Source: Gammaproteobacteria bacterium RIFCSPHIGHO2_02_FULL_42_43 (GTDB taxonomy: Bacteria > Pseudomonadota > Gammaproteobacteria > Coxiellales > Coxiellaceae). From it: a stretch of 64,000 nt of DNA. The stretch spans positions 186,001 through 250,000 of the forward strand of contig MGXR01000017.1 of NCBI GenBank assembly GCA_001801425.1. The letters run 5' to 3'. The notes beneath the pieces were generated by a model. That model was not told where the DNA came from. It ran no database searches and was given only the letters and a program-made list of their open reading frames with translations. A program made the translations under genes and the position numbers. Shown here piece after piece: positions 37,455-50,292 of the stretch; the first letter of the stretch is position 1, and the number at the start of each line of letters is the position of its first letter.

Positions 37455-39566
37455 TCAGGAGATTTGATAGAAGGGCATTTCTTCTGCAATAAGACGATTA
37501 AATTGCTCAAGGATCCAGTTTGGTAAGTTTTTAATAAACGTTGTATGTAATTGGGCAGTTGCAGAACTGCCTTTGTTAAAGAATGGGAAACTTCTTTTTC
37601 CGATCGGTAGTTGTTGTAGCGCGCACCCGCATTTCTGAATTACCTCTGAAATTGATTCATGATTCAGTCTATTTTCAGATAAATTTAAAAGTGCAAAGCG
37701 CAATGCGCGATAGTAGCTTTGCATGTTGGGGTCGTAATATGCAACACGTTCACGCTCAGCAATTTCACCGGCGATCGTGCTCTGAAGACGTTGCATAGGT
37801 GTGGATTCTACGGCTTCTAATCGATGAAAAACATTCGCGACTAAGTCTGCATATTCTTGTATTTTTGCACGCGGTATAAAATCATTCGAGTATATTTTTT
37901 TTAAACACCAATCCAGTAGATCGGATTCATGATTGAGTTTGTTGATCAACGGTGTTGCAAATAGTGTAAATTGTGCTGCGCGAAATTGTTTAACGCAAAA
38001 TAAAAAACGGCTTTCATCGGTAGTTTTTTTTTGAGATAATGCCAGCATTCTTTGCATACTTTCAGTCTGCATGATGCATGTACAGAAAAGGGAATGAATT
38101 AACGCTGCCTGGTAGGAGCGATTAACGAATGTGGATTCATCACACAAATATAAAAGTGTCAGCAGATAAACATCGTTCAGTTCCTTGGAAGAATTGGATT
38201 GCCCAATGACATCCAGATGACGCTGCAGGGTTAGTAACTGTGGGCTTATATCGCCGTGTAATTTTTTTAATATGGCAATCAATTCTGACAGCAATAATGG
38301 GGTTAGCATGGGTTTTGAATTGTCAGTAAGTTCGATAGCGCATCGGATGAGGGAGTTGCAAGTTTCTGGGATAATCTTAGAATCCCGCATCATTTTTAAT
38401 ATTTCAATTCGATTGTGTGTGATCAAAAAATTCAGTAGTTCCAGTATGAATGGCATTGCAATTTGAGATTGTTGAGTTAGTAAAACACAAATAATTTTAT
38501 CCACAGTTCCCCAATCTTTTGTGTTGGCAAAATAGCGTATCCCTGGGAAAAAATGGCTTCTTTCTCTTAAAAGAGGGATTAATTGGATTGCTATTTCTGG
38601 TCGATTTTTTTTGCAGGCAGTGAAAAATCCGATTTCGCGTGCATGAGTCACATAAGATTCCCACGCGGGATTAATTCTGCCAACTTTACTTATGTAGTTT
38701 ATGTAATGCTCAGATAACTCCACGTTATTGTCGCTAATAATCGCCGTAAATAAGGTCAACAATTCTCCGGGGCGAGCGATGGAGGCTACTATACATGTCG
38801 TTAACTCAGGATAAAACTGACCTTGACCGTAAATTGGTTGCAGAGTGTAGCAGTCACATTTTGCATCTGGGCTCATGCAAAACTCACCATTTTCATAGTG
38901 AAAAATCTCAAATGATAATTCTTTTGGTACAAATTCTGGAAAGCAGGAGAAAAATTGGTGATTCGATTTCGCAATTTTGATTACATCGTCAATAAAATAA
39001 AAAAAATGTTGGACGTTTTGATTTTCTGGCAATGTTAAATAAGTTTGAACAACATGCTGAAATTGTTGAAGCAACAGCGATCGCTTTTCATAATCGTGCC
39101 GATGTTTCAACCACTTAACCCATGATTGTCGCATATATTCGTCCAATACAGATTCCAACGCTAGATTATATGGTTTTATTAATTCTGCAATTTTTTCTGC
39201 TTCAGGCCGAGTATCTTTTACGGCGCGATCAAAGTGTGTGCCTGGCAGCGTTTCCTGATCCAAATCTTCCAATAAAAATTTATCCAGGATAACGCGATTT
39301 TTTGCCTGTGGGTACTGCGTGGTGATTTCCGCCAGCATTTTTGTCATAAAGTTAAAACAGGAGCCATTCCGATTTCGATAGGCACCAATCAGATCATAAG
39401 TGATGCTTTGCCTTGCGGAACCTATCAACAGGACGATTGTCGTACTTGACTTTTCCTCCAGAAGTGAGGTTACAAAATTGAGGAACGCTTGGTGTGACAA
39501 GTCATTGCGTGAGCTGGACAGCGTTCCATCAAAATCAACCGAAATAAAAATGTACATATGAATCAT
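37455..39566 (-). CDS. Large orphan protein with HAD-like N-terminus
   Basis: This 703-residue protein has no signal peptide or membrane segments. Residues 1-130 look like a HAD phosphohydrolase: motif I SVDFDGTLSSS and a GSARQS motif II, followed by NGSCFNF and LLEDLD. The remaining ~550 residues are predicted largely helical with no recognised domain. A second in-frame ATG lies three codons downstream. Similar HAD-headed long proteins occur among secreted proteins of Legionellales, so an effector role is possible but unproved. It lies between parB and the atp operon, where no accessory gene is expected. Confidence 0.6.
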   Translation of the reverse strand: MIHMYIFISVDFDGTLSSSRNDLSHQAFLNFVTSLLEEKSSTTIVLLIGSARQSITYDLIGAYRNRNGSCFNFMTKMLAEITTQYPQAKNRVILDKFLLEDLDQETLPGTHFDRAVKDTRPEAEKIAELIKPYNLALESVLDEYMRQSWVKWLKHRHDYEKRSLLLQQFQHVVQTYLTLPENQNVQHFFYFIDDVIKIAKSNHQFFSCFPEFVPKELSFEIFHYENGEFCMSPDAKCDCYTLQPIYGQGQFYPELTTCIVASIARPGELLTLFTAIISDNNVELSEHYINYISKVGRINPAWESYVTHAREIGFFTACKKNRPEIAIQLIPLLRERSHFFPGIRYFANTKDWGTVDKIICVLLTQQSQIAMPFILELLNFLITHNRIEILKMMRDSKIIPETCNSLIRCAIELTDNSKPMLTPLLLSELIAILKKLHGDISPQLLTLQRHLDVIGQSNSSKELNDVYLLTLLYLCDESTFVNRSYQAALIHSLFCTCIMQTESMQRMLALSQKKTTDESRFLFCVKQFRAAQFTLFATPLINKLNHESDLLDWCLKKIYSNDFIPRAKIQEYADLVANVFHRLEAVESTPMQRLQSTIAGEIAERERVAYYDPNMQSYYRALRFALLNLSENRLNHESISEVIQKCGCALQQLPIGKRSFPFFNKGSSATAQLHTTFIKNLPNWILEQFNRLIAEEMPFYQIS

Positions 39567-39642
39567 TTTTAAATAATTAAGTTGAGCAAAATATTACCTG
39601 TTTTGAGCGCAAAAAGCTAAATATTCTATCCCATTGAATCCG

Positions 39643-39671
39643 TTGCGAATTCGGGTGAAACCCTTTATACT
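39643..39671 (+). promoter_or_regulatory. Probable promoter of the atp operon
   Basis: TTGCGA (39643-39648) and TATACT (39666-39671) are separated by exactly 17 bases and lie about 35 bases before the atpI start. They closely match sigma-70 -35 and -10 boxes. A small stem (CGCTAT/ATAGCG) sits between the promoter and the gene. Confidence 0.65.
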
Positions 39672-39705
39672 CGCCGCATTTAACGCGCTATTAACATAGC
39701 GGGGT

Positions 39706-41189
<1,484 letters not shown>

Positions 41190-41190
41190 T

Positions 41191-41670
41191 ATGAATTTGA
41201 ATCTCACATTATTGGGTGAGATGATCACTTTTGTGATTTTCGTCTGGTTTACGATGCGTTTTGTGTGGCCGCCGTTGATGAAGGCCATGGATGAGCGTCG
41301 CGAAAAAATTGCGAATGGATTGGCGTCGGCGGAAAAAGCGGCGCGTGATTTGGAGTTGGCGCATCACAAAGCCACTGAGATTTTAACAGAAGCGAAAACA
41401 CAAGCAGCTCATATCATTGAGCAGGCGAATCAGCGTGCTAATCATATTGTCGAAGAAGGTAAGGTACGTGCACACGAAGAAGGGAATCGCTTACTCGCCA
41501 TCGCGAAAAGTGATATTGAGCGCGAGCATCATGGCGCACGAGAAACATTAATCAAAGAAGTATCGACTTTTGCTATCATGGGTGCTGAAAAGATTTTGCA
41601 GCATGAAGTAGATAAAGGGGTGAGTGATCAATTGGTGTCGAAATACTTGAAATCTGAGGCGCGCGCATAA
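41191..41670 (+). CDS. atpF: ATP synthase F0 subunit b
   Basis: Subunit b is the peripheral stalk. The 159-residue protein has one N-terminal membrane helix ([21 protein letters not shown]) and a long charged coiled-coil ([15 protein letters not shown] onward). It ends in the delta-binding region [18 protein letters not shown]. It begins one base after the atpE stop and has normal length. Confidence 0.95.
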   Translation: MNLNLTLLGEMITFVIFVWFTMRFVWPPLMKAMDERREKIANGLASAEKAARDLELAHHKATEILTEAKTQAAHIIEQANQRANHIVEEGKVRAHEEGNRLLAIAKSDIEREHHGARETLIKEVSTFAIMGAEKILQHEVDKGVSDQLVSKYLKSEARA

Positions 41671-41673
41671 ATT

Positions 41674-42240
41674 ATGATAAACACCATTTCTGTTGCGAGA
41701 CCCTATGCCAATGCCGCATTTACTTTTGCTGATGAAAAACGGCAATTGTCTGTGTGGTCTCACGCATTACATGTATTATCTTTTGCAGTGCAAGATGATC
41801 GCGTTGCCGCATTGTTGAAAAATCCCAATTACAGCAGTGTACAATGGTGTGAATTGCTTGCGAATGTGTTGCAAGCAGCATTAACAGATGCTGCGGCAAA
41901 ATCAGTGTTTATTGACCTCACTCATTTTTTGCAATTGTTGGCAGAGCATAAACGGTTGCAATTATTGCCGGATATTTCAGTATTGTTTGAAGAATCACTT
42001 GCGAAAAAATCGGATTATTTAGCATTGACTGTCACATCAGCAAAGCTTCTTAATGCGGCAGAACAAAAATCAGTAACACAACAATTGGCGGAAAAATTAA
42101 ATCAGGAATTACACATCCATTTTCTGCACGATAAGGCTGTGATGGCCGGATTATTGGTACGCTCAAAAGATTGGGTAATGGATGCCTCCGTGGCTGGCCA
42201 ACTAAGACGAATGAAATCAGATTTGATGAGGACCGCATGA
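41674..42240 (+). CDS. atpH: ATP synthase F1 subunit delta
   Basis: Delta connects the F1 head to the b stalk. The 188-residue protein opens [14 protein letters not shown], has the family's LAEHKRL-x-LLPDIS block in the middle, and ends with the strand [25 protein letters not shown]. It overlaps atpA in an ATGA junction. Confidence 0.93.
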   Translation: MINTISVARPYANAAFTFADEKRQLSVWSHALHVLSFAVQDDRVAALLKNPNYSSVQWCELLANVLQAALTDAAAKSVFIDLTHFLQLLAEHKRLQLLPDISVLFEESLAKKSDYLALTVTSAKLLNAAEQKSVTQQLAEKLNQELHIHFLHDKAVMAGLLVRSKDWVMDASVAGQLRRMKSDLMRTA

Positions 42241-43793
42241 CCATGCAACAAATTCAACCATCCGAAATTAGCGATATTATTCGTTCACGCATTGCTAAAT
42301 TTGACATCAAGCCTGAAATTCAGACCGAAGGCACCATCGTGAGTGTAAAAGATGGCATTGTGCGTATTTATGGTTTGAGTGACGTCATGTATGGAGAAAT
42401 GATTGAATTTTCTAACGACACATTTGGTTTGGCATTTAATTTAGAGCGAGATTCTGTCGGCGCTGTTGTGTTGGGTAGCGGCGAACATTTGCGCGAAGGG
42501 ATGACCGCGCGTTGCACAGGTCGAATTTTAGAAGTGCCGATTGGCGATGCGCTGCTGGGTCGCGTGGTGGATGCGTTAGGTAACCCCATTGATGGCAAAG
42601 GCCCCATCAAAACCAATTTAACAGCGCCCGTTGAAAAAATTGCGCCTGGCGTGATTGATCGTTACCCGGTGTCGCAACCTATGCAAACTGGAATTAAATC
42701 CATCGATGCGATGACACCGATTGGACGTGGTCAGCGAGAATTAATTATCGGCGATCGTCAAACGGGGAAAACTGCTATTGCGATCGGCGCCATCATTAAT
42801 CAAAAAAATACTGGCGTGAAATGTATTTATGTTGCGGTGGGGCAAAAAACATCGTCGGTTGCTTCAGTGGTTCGTGTGTTGGAAGAACACGATGCGATGA
42901 AACACACCATTATTGTGTGCGCCAATGCATCCGATGCGGCCGCGATGCAATATTTAGCACCATATGCCGGCACCACCATGGGCGAATATTTTCGTGATCG
43001 CGGTGAAGATGCGTTAATTATTTATGATGATTTAACCAAGCAAGCGTGGGCGTATCGTCAAATTTCGTTGTTGTTGCGTCGCCCACCTGGTCGCGAAGCT
43101 TATCCTGGCGATGTGTTTTATTTGCATTCGCGTTTGCTAGAGCGCTCGTCTCGCGTCACTGCGGAGTATGTTGAAAAATTTACCGAAGGAAAAGTGAAAG
43201 GTAAAACAGGTTCGCTCACGGGAATTCCAATTATTGAAACACAAGCGGGTGACGTTTCTGCGTTCATTCCTACCAACGTAATTTCGATTACCGACGGACA
43301 AATATTTTTGGATGTTGGATTATTTAATTCGGGCATTCGCCCCGCGGTGAATGCAGGATTATCAGTGTCGCGTGTTGGCGGCGCTGCGCAAACTAAAATT
43401 ATCAGAAAATTGGCGAGTCCTGTGCGCATTGCTTTGGCGCAATATCGTGAGCTCGAAGCATTTTCTCAATTTGCATCTGACCTGGATGAATTAACGCGCA
43501 AACAATTAATGCGCGGTCAACGCACCATCGAATTATTAAAACAGCCTCAATACATGGGCTGGTCAGTGGCAGAAATGGCCGTGCTTTGGTTGGCGGTGGA
43601 CAAAGGTTTGATGGATGATGTTCCGGTGAAAAAAGTATTTGAGTTTCAAACAGCGATGCTTTCTTATTTTCGAGATCAACAAACCTCATTATTAAAATCT
43701 ATCAATGATAAGCCGGAATATTCAGATGAATTGGCAAAAACAATGATTGACGCGATTCAGACGTTTAAAAAAAACAACGTGAGTTATTCATAG
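42237..43793 (+). CDS. atpA: ATP synthase F1 subunit alpha
   Basis: Alpha forms the non-catalytic nucleotide sites of F1. Family blocks include [12 protein letters not shown] at the start, P-loop GDRQTGKT at 172-179 and the alpha signature [17 protein letters not shown]. Of two starts, 42237 has GAGGA at good spacing and overlaps the atpH stop, while 42243 matches the commonest family start. It is full length at 518 residues. Confidence 0.97.
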   Translation: MTMQQIQPSEISDIIRSRIAKFDIKPEIQTEGTIVSVKDGIVRIYGLSDVMYGEMIEFSNDTFGLAFNLERDSVGAVVLGSGEHLREGMTARCTGRILEVPIGDALLGRVVDALGNPIDGKGPIKTNLTAPVEKIAPGVIDRYPVSQPMQTGIKSIDAMTPIGRGQRELIIGDRQTGKTAIAIGAIINQKNTGVKCIYVAVGQKTSSVASVVRVLEEHDAMKHTIIVCANASDAAAMQYLAPYAGTTMGEYFRDRGEDALIIYDDLTKQAWAYRQISLLLRRPPGREAYPGDVFYLHSRLLERSSRVTAEYVEKFTEGKVKGKTGSLTGIPIIETQAGDVSAFIPTNVISITDGQIFLDVGLFNSGIRPAVNAGLSVSRVGGAAQTKIIRKLASPVRIALAQYRELEAFSQFASDLDELTRKQLMRGQRTIELLKQPQYMGWSVAEMAVLWLAVDKGLMDDVPVKKVFEFQTAMLSYFRDQQTSLLKSINDKPEYSDELAKTMIDAIQTFKKNNVSYS

Positions 43794-43799
43794 GTAGTT

Positions 43800-44672
43800 A
43801 TGTCGACAGCACGTGAAATTCATACCAAGATTGGCAGTGTTAACAGCACGCAAAAAATTACGCGCGCGATGCAGCTTGTTGCTGCGAGTAAAATGCGAAA
43901 AGCACAAGAACGCATGAACACATCGCGCCCTTACGCACAAAAAATTCACCGCGTGATTCGTCATGTTGCGTCTTCGCATGCTGAGTATCGACATCCCTAC
44001 ATGCTGCGGCGCGAGCAAGTCGAGCGTGTCGGCTTTATTATTATTTCTACTGATCGCGGATTGTGTGGCGGTCTCAATATTAATTTATTTCGCAAAGTGA
44101 TTTTGGAAATGAAACATTGGAATGATCAGAAAGTGGGTGTCGACATATGTGTGATTGGTCGAAAAGCCCAAGGATTTTTTTCGCGACATGGCGCGCATAT
44201 TTCTGGAGCGGCAACGCATCTTGGCGATACGCCTGCTTTGGAAGATGTGGTGGGCGTTGCGCAAACATTACTGAGAAGTTACGACCAAGAAAGATGTGAT
44301 CGTATTTATATTTGTGCGAATGAGTTTATCAATGCAATGACGCAGAAACCGTTTATTCGAGAATTATTGCCGTTGCAACATGATGAAGATGCAACGCTTG
44401 ATCATGTGCGTTGGGATTATTTGTATGAGCCTGACGCGGCAAAAAAATTATTAACGATGTTGCTCGTGCGTTACATTGAATCGCAGGTGTATCAAGCAGT
44501 GATTGAAAATATTGCATGCGAGCAAGCGGCGCGCATGGTTGCGATGCAAAATGCAACGGATAATGCAAAAGACATTATTAAAGAATTGCAATTGGCATAT
44601 AACAATGCGCGACAAGCGGGCATCACGCGAGAAATTGCAGAAATTGTCAGCGGTGCTGAGGCGTTGAGATAA
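43800..44672 (+). CDS. atpG: ATP synthase F1 subunit gamma
   Basis: Gamma is the central rotor shaft. The 290-residue protein has the N-terminal coiled coil ([32 protein letters not shown]), [15 protein letters not shown], and the C-terminal helix ending [14 protein letters not shown]. It is separated from atpD by a 125-bp gap holding family 1 repeats, which is unusual because these genes normally lie close together. Confidence 0.95.
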   Translation: MSTAREIHTKIGSVNSTQKITRAMQLVAASKMRKAQERMNTSRPYAQKIHRVIRHVASSHAEYRHPYMLRREQVERVGFIIISTDRGLCGGLNINLFRKVILEMKHWNDQKVGVDICVIGRKAQGFFSRHGAHISGAATHLGDTPALEDVVGVAQTLLRSYDQERCDRIYICANEFINAMTQKPFIRELLPLQHDEDATLDHVRWDYLYEPDAAKKLLTMLLVRYIESQVYQAVIENIACEQAARMVAMQNATDNAKDIIKELQLAYNNARQAGITREIAEIVSGAEALR

Positions 44673-44674
44673 TT

Positions 44675-46183
<1,509 letters not shown>

Positions 46184-46191
46184 TCGTTTTT

Positions 46192-46620
46192 ATGAATACA
46201 TTAATTCTTGACATCGTGAGTGCTGAAGCTTCCATTTACAATGGGGAAGTGACGTTTGTTTCTGTGACCGGCAGTGTTGGTGAAATTGGTATTTACCCAG
46301 GACACGCGCCGCTTTTAACTGTGTTAAAACCGGGGCAAATTCGTGCCACGCTAAAAGATGGCAAAGAAGAAGTGTTTTACATGTCAGGTGGTATGCTGGA
46401 AATTCAACCTACGATAGTTACTGTGTTGGCGGATACTGCTTTGCACGCAGAAGATTTGGATGAAGCGACAATCCAAGCAGGAAGATTGCACGCAGAAAGA
46501 ATGTTGGCTGAAAAAAAATCGGATGTGGAATATTCGACAGCACTATCAGAATTAGCGGAAACAGCAGCACAGTTGCGCGCCATTAGTTTATTGCGAGATA
46601 AACTGAAGAAGCGGCGTTAG
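46192..46620 (+). CDS. atpC: ATP synthase F1 subunit epsilon
   Basis: Epsilon couples the central stalk and inhibits ATPase activity. The 142-residue protein has the N-terminal beta-barrel ([29 protein letters not shown]) and a C-terminal helical hairpin. It starts eight bases after atpD, with no clear Shine-Dalgarno, suggesting coupling. Confidence 0.94.
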   Translation: MNTLILDIVSAEASIYNGEVTFVSVTGSVGEIGIYPGHAPLLTVLKPGQIRATLKDGKEEVFYMSGGMLEIQPTIVTVLADTALHAEDLDEATIQAGRLHAERMLAEKKSDVEYSTALSELAETAAQLRAISLLRDKLKKRR

Positions 46621-46628
46621 GAGGGAGC

Positions 46629-47987
46629 ATGACACTGCGCGTTGTTATTTTGGCGGCAGGGAAGGGAAAACGCATGGCATCGTCGATGCCCAAGGTGATG
46701 CATGCGCTGGGTGGTGTGACTATGCTCGAGCGCGTGGTTGCAATTGCCGAATCATTAAGCCCTACAAAAATTCACGTGGTTTATGGCAACGGCGGCTCTG
46801 CATTACCGCAAGCATTGCCACATTTGCCGGTAGATTGGGTATTTCAAAAAGAACAATTGGGAACGGGGCATGCCGTTATGCAAGCATTGCCCGCTTGTCG
46901 CGATGACGAGCGCGTGTTGGTTTTGTACGGCGATGTGCCACTCATTTCCAAAAGAACATTGCAATTATTATTGAAAGAAACACCGAAACAAAGTATTGGT
47001 TTGTTAGTGACGGAAGTAGACAATCCCGCTGGATTTGGGCGTATTGTGCGCGATCATGAAGATAATATTGTTGGCATCATCGAAGAAAAAGATGCGACAC
47101 GCGCGCAACGCGCGATCAAAGAAATTAATACCGGCATTGTGACAGCCCCCGCGCAATTTTTAAAAAAATGTTTGCCGAAATTATCCAACAAAAACGCGCA
47201 AAAAGAATATTATTTGACAGACATGATTGCATTGGCTGTCGAAGATGGTGTCGCTGTGCGCGGCATTTCTGCAATGAATTCACACGAAGCAAGTGGTGTG
47301 AACGATCAATGGCAATTGGTAACATTAGAACGTCATTATCAACAAGAATTGGCGCGCGAATTGGCTTATAACGGTGTTACTATCATGGATCCTGCGCGTT
47401 TGGATATTCGCGGAGATGTCTCCATTCAGCCGAGTGCAAAATTAGATATTAATATTATTTTGGAAGGCAATGTTTTTATTGGTGCCGGATGTGACATTGG
47501 TCCGAATGTGGTGATTAAAAATTCCAAAATTGGCGCGAATGTGAAAATTTTTGCAAACTCTGTGATTGAAGGTGCAGTGATTGAAGAAGGATGTGAAGTG
47601 GGTCCGTTTGCGCGGGTGCGCGCTGAAACGATTTTAAAAACGAAATCCAAAATCGGCAATTTTGTTGAAACCAAAAAAACCGTGCTGGGTGAAAATAGCA
47701 AAGCCAGTCATTTGACGTATCTGGGTGATGCGGTGATTGGAAAAAATGTAAATGTGGGGGCGGGCACCATCACGTGTAACTATGATGGTGCAAACAAATG
47801 GACAACAGAAATTGGTGACGGTGCATTCATTGGCTCTAACACCTCGCTTATCGCACCCATTAAAATTGGGAAAAATGCAACGATTGCTGCAGGTTCTGCT
47901 GTTTCCAAAAGCGCACCCGCTGAGCAATTAACCTTAACTCGCGCAGAACAAAAAACCGTAAAGACTTGGAAGCGGCCAAGTAAATAA
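46629..47987 (+). CDS. glmU: Bifunctional GlcNAc-1-P uridylyltransferase / GlcN-1-P acetyltransferase
   Basis: GlmU makes UDP-GlcNAc for peptidoglycan, LPS and, here, WecB. The 452-residue protein has VILAAGKGKRM, FQKEQLGTGHAVMQAL and YGDVPL in the N-terminal transferase domain. From about residue 250 there is a left-handed beta-helix of hexapeptide repeats with the acetyltransferase site (NCNYDGANKW-type TCNYDGANKW). AGGAGG lies just before the ATG. It follows atpC as in many gammaproteobacteria. Confidence 0.96.
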   Translation: MTLRVVILAAGKGKRMASSMPKVMHALGGVTMLERVVAIAESLSPTKIHVVYGNGGSALPQALPHLPVDWVFQKEQLGTGHAVMQALPACRDDERVLVLYGDVPLISKRTLQLLLKETPKQSIGLLVTEVDNPAGFGRIVRDHEDNIVGIIEEKDATRAQRAIKEINTGIVTAPAQFLKKCLPKLSNKNAQKEYYLTDMIALAVEDGVAVRGISAMNSHEASGVNDQWQLVTLERHYQQELARELAYNGVTIMDPARLDIRGDVSIQPSAKLDINIILEGNVFIGAGCDIGPNVVIKNSKIGANVKIFANSVIEGAVIEEGCEVGPFARVRAETILKTKSKIGNFVETKKTVLGENSKASHLTYLGDAVIGKNVNVGAGTITCNYDGANKWTTEIGDGAFIGSNTSLIAPIKIGKNATIAAGSAVSKSAPAEQLTLTRAEQKTVKTWKRPSK

Positions 47988-47991
47988 AAAC

Positions 47992-48015
47992 AGAGCCGCG
48001 CACGTCAGTGAGCGG
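47992..48015 (+). repeat. Family 2 repeat, left flank of ATPase gene
   Basis: A 24-bp sequence starting AGAGCCGCGCACGTCAG is exactly repeated at 49383-49406. The two copies bracket the ATPase gene at 48095 together with its upstream dyads. Similarity extends for another ~18 bases on the right of each copy. Confidence 0.85.
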
Positions 48016-48035
48016 TGTTTTCGAGGCAAATAACC

Positions 48036-48085
48036 TGCTGTTGCCAATAGCAACTTTCCATGGTATCTTGCTACTATCAATAGCA
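48036..48085 (+). promoter_or_regulatory. Paired dyad operators upstream of ATPase gene
   Basis: TGCTGTTgccAATAGCA (48036-48052) and TGCTACTatcAATAGCA (48069-48085) each have 7-bp arms with one mismatch around a 3-bp spacer. They begin exactly 33 bp apart, and the second is centred 18 bp before the ATG at 48095. The arrangement matches the paralogue at 28679, although the arm sequences differ. Confidence 0.6.
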
Positions 48086-48094
48086 GAAATACCA

Positions 48095-49378
48095 ATGAAC
48101 AAACAAGATATAAAAAAAATAATTTTAGATCAATCAGTTACAATACGGCGTGATATTGATACCAGGCGTGATATTGAGTCGGAATTGCCTCGTCACTTTA
48201 TCCACGGACTGGTAACGATTATTACTGGCATGCGTCGCGTCGGGAAATCTACCTTGCTTCAGCATATTCGAGCGCACTACAAACAATCTGATTTTTGGGT
48301 CGATTTTGATGATGATCGTTTCGTTAATTTCCAATTAAGCGATTTTCAAACACTGCTTGAGTTGTTGATTGAATTGTATGGCCCGCAAAATACATTTTTC
48401 TTTGATGAAATTCAAAATATTGTAGGCTGGGAACGCTTTGTTCGTCGACTACATGATCATGGTTATAAAGTATTTATCACTGGCTCTAACGCAAATATGT
48501 TGAGCAGAGAGTTGGGCACACATCTAACGGGTAGATATTCGTGCTTAGTGTTGTACCCATTTTCATTTCACGAATTCTTGCGCGCGAAGCAGCCTGAACT
48601 GTTGACTACGCAACATTTCAATACCGTCACCCGCGCGCAAATTAAAAAACAATTTAATGACTACTTTTCTAAAGGTGGTTTACCATTTCAATTAACACAA
48701 ATCGATCCTGATTATTTGTCGGTATTGTATGAAAATATATTGTATCGCGATATTATTGCTCGATATAAAATTACTACCGAGCGGCCGATTCGTGTGTTGA
48801 CGCATTATTTGGCGAGTAACGTGGGTAAAGAAGTTTCCTACAACAAACTAAAAGACACAATACAGGTAGCAAATCATTCTACCGTTTCAGAATATTGTCA
48901 GTATTTTGAAAATAGCTATTTGTGTTATTTGGTTAATGTTTATGATGACTCTCTGAAAAAACAAACGCGTTATCACAAAAAAATATATTTTAATGATGTG
49001 GCCATGGCAAATAAAATTGGGTTTCGCCATAGCGAAGATCGCGGGCGTTTGCTAGAAAATATTGTCTATCTTGAACTCAGAAGAAGGTACTCGGAAATAT
49101 ATTTTCACAAAAATGAGAAAGAATGTGATTTTCTTATCAAGGAGGCGCATCAAATCATCGCGGCATACCAAGTTACTTTATCAATTGACAATGAGGATAC
49201 TAAAAAACGCGAATGCAATGGGTTAATTGAGGCGATGCAACATCATTCCATTATGCAAGGATACATATTGACAGAAGATACTGAAGACGAATTAATACTA
49301 CAAGTCGCTAAGAAAAAATATAAAATTAAAATAATGCCAGTGTGGCAGTGGTTATTAGACGGCAGAGCGCATCAATAA
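48095..49378 (+). CDS. AAA_14/DUF4143 ATPase (subgroup A)
   Basis: This 427-residue paralogue of the protein at 28679 shares long identical blocks ([31 protein letters not shown]). Walker A GMRRVGKS is at 45-52 and Walker B TFFFDEIQNI is near 108. In the C-terminal DUF4143 region the nuclease-like E-x-K is replaced by YQVTLS after ECDFLI. ATG 48095 was chosen because it aligns with the paralogue and follows the paired dyads; a longer frame reading through the repeat is unlikely. The function is unknown. Confidence 0.87.
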   Translation: MNKQDIKKIILDQSVTIRRDIDTRRDIESELPRHFIHGLVTIITGMRRVGKSTLLQHIRAHYKQSDFWVDFDDDRFVNFQLSDFQTLLELLIELYGPQNTFFFDEIQNIVGWERFVRRLHDHGYKVFITGSNANMLSRELGTHLTGRYSCLVLYPFSFHEFLRAKQPELLTTQHFNTVTRAQIKKQFNDYFSKGGLPFQLTQIDPDYLSVLYENILYRDIIARYKITTERPIRVLTHYLASNVGKEVSYNKLKDTIQVANHSTVSEYCQYFENSYLCYLVNVYDDSLKKQTRYHKKIYFNDVAMANKIGFRHSEDRGRLLENIVYLELRRRYSEIYFHKNEKECDFLIKEAHQIIAAYQVTLSIDNEDTKKRECNGLIEAMQHHSIMQGYILTEDTEDELILQVAKKKYKIKIMPVWQWLLDGRAHQ

Positions 49379-49382
49379 ACAA

Positions 49383-49406
49383 AGAGCCGCGCACGTCAGT
49401 GAGCGG
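49383..49406 (+). repeat. Family 2 repeat, right flank of ATPase gene
   Basis: Exact copy of the 24-bp sequence at 47992-48015, four bases after the ATPase stop. The pair could have mediated insertion or excision of the ATPase cassette by recombination. Confidence 0.85.
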
Positions 49407-49464
49407 GATTTGCGAAGCAAATCATCTTGACGGAGCAAGTGCGTAAAAAACGGAGCCTAGATTT

Positions 49465-50292
49465 ATGGAAAAAAATCAAATTGTAACATTGCACGAAAAT
49501 TTTGAAAAAGCAGTCAACCAAGAAGGAAGTATTGAATTTTGGTTTGGGCGAGATTTACAGAGTCTGTTGGGATACGATGAATGGCGAAATTTCCTTAAAG
49601 TTGTTGATAAAGCAAAAAAAGCTTGCTCAAATTCAAGGCAAGACATTGCGCACCATTTTGTTGATACCAACAAAATGGTTTCACTGGGATCAAGCAGTCA
49701 GAGAGAGATTCGGGATATCAAATTGACACGTTACGCTTGCTATTTGATCGCTCAAAATGGTGATTCTAAGAAAACGCAAATTGCGTTTGCCCAAACCTAT
49801 TTTGCTGTCCAGACGCGTAAGCAAGAGATTATCGAACGTCGTTTTGCGGATGTTGAGCGATTACAAGCAAGAGAAAAATTATCACGATCGGAAAAACTTT
49901 TATCCGGTGTATTATTTGAACGTGGTGTAGATAGCAAGGGCTTTGCGCGTATACGTAGCAAAGGTGATAATGCATTATTTGGTGGTTATTCAACTCAAGA
50001 AATGAAAAACAAATTAGGTGTACCCGATCAACGTGCGTTAGCTGATTTTTTACCAACCATTACAATTAAAGCGAAAGATTTTTCGAATGAAATCACTACC
50101 TTTAATGTAACGCGGGATCAGTTACGAGGTGAAGATCATATTACAAAAGAGCATGTGAAAAATAATCATGATGTCAGAGATTTATTGAAACAAAAGAATA
50201 TTTTTCCTGAAAATTTACCACCCGCAGACGATGTAAAAAAAATAGGTCGTAAAATTAAAACAGAAAACCGGAAATTTCCTCGATCATTATGA
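49465..50292 (+). CDS. dinD: DNA damage-inducible protein D (DinD)
   Basis: The 275-residue protein matches DinD in length and layout: FWFGRDLQSLLGYDEWRNF in an antirepressor-like N-terminal domain, then SQREIRDIKLTRYACYLIAQNGD, and a C-terminal region with GYSTQEMKNKLGVPDQRALADFLPT. E. coli DinD is SOS-induced and disassembles RecA filaments; family membership is clear, the role here is inferred. GGAG lies 8 bases before the ATG. No LexA box was recognised upstream. It overlaps rsmE by 4 bases, an unexpected coupling. Confidence 0.85.
   Translation: MEKNQIVTLHENFEKAVNQEGSIEFWFGRDLQSLLGYDEWRNFLKVVDKAKKACSNSRQDIAHHFVDTNKMVSLGSSSQREIRDIKLTRYACYLIAQNGDSKKTQIAFAQTYFAVQTRKQEIIERRFADVERLQAREKLSRSEKLLSGVLFERGVDSKGFARIRSKGDNALFGGYSTQEMKNKLGVPDQRALADFLPTITIKAKDFSNEITTFNVTRDQLRGEDHITKEHVKNNHDVRDLLKQKNIFPENLPPADDVKKIGRKIKTENRKFPRSL

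Noticed and set aside
38497-38505. A perfect DnaA box (TTATCCACA) inside the HAD-headed gene
   Set aside because: It is a single site within coding sequence, with no clustered boxes or AT-rich unwinding region nearby, so it is not evidence for oriC. A near match at 48198 is also isolated.
48008-48094. Longer N-terminus for the ATPase at 48095
   Set aside because: It would translate the family 2 repeat and the paired dyads, has no match in the paralogue and no ribosome binding site.
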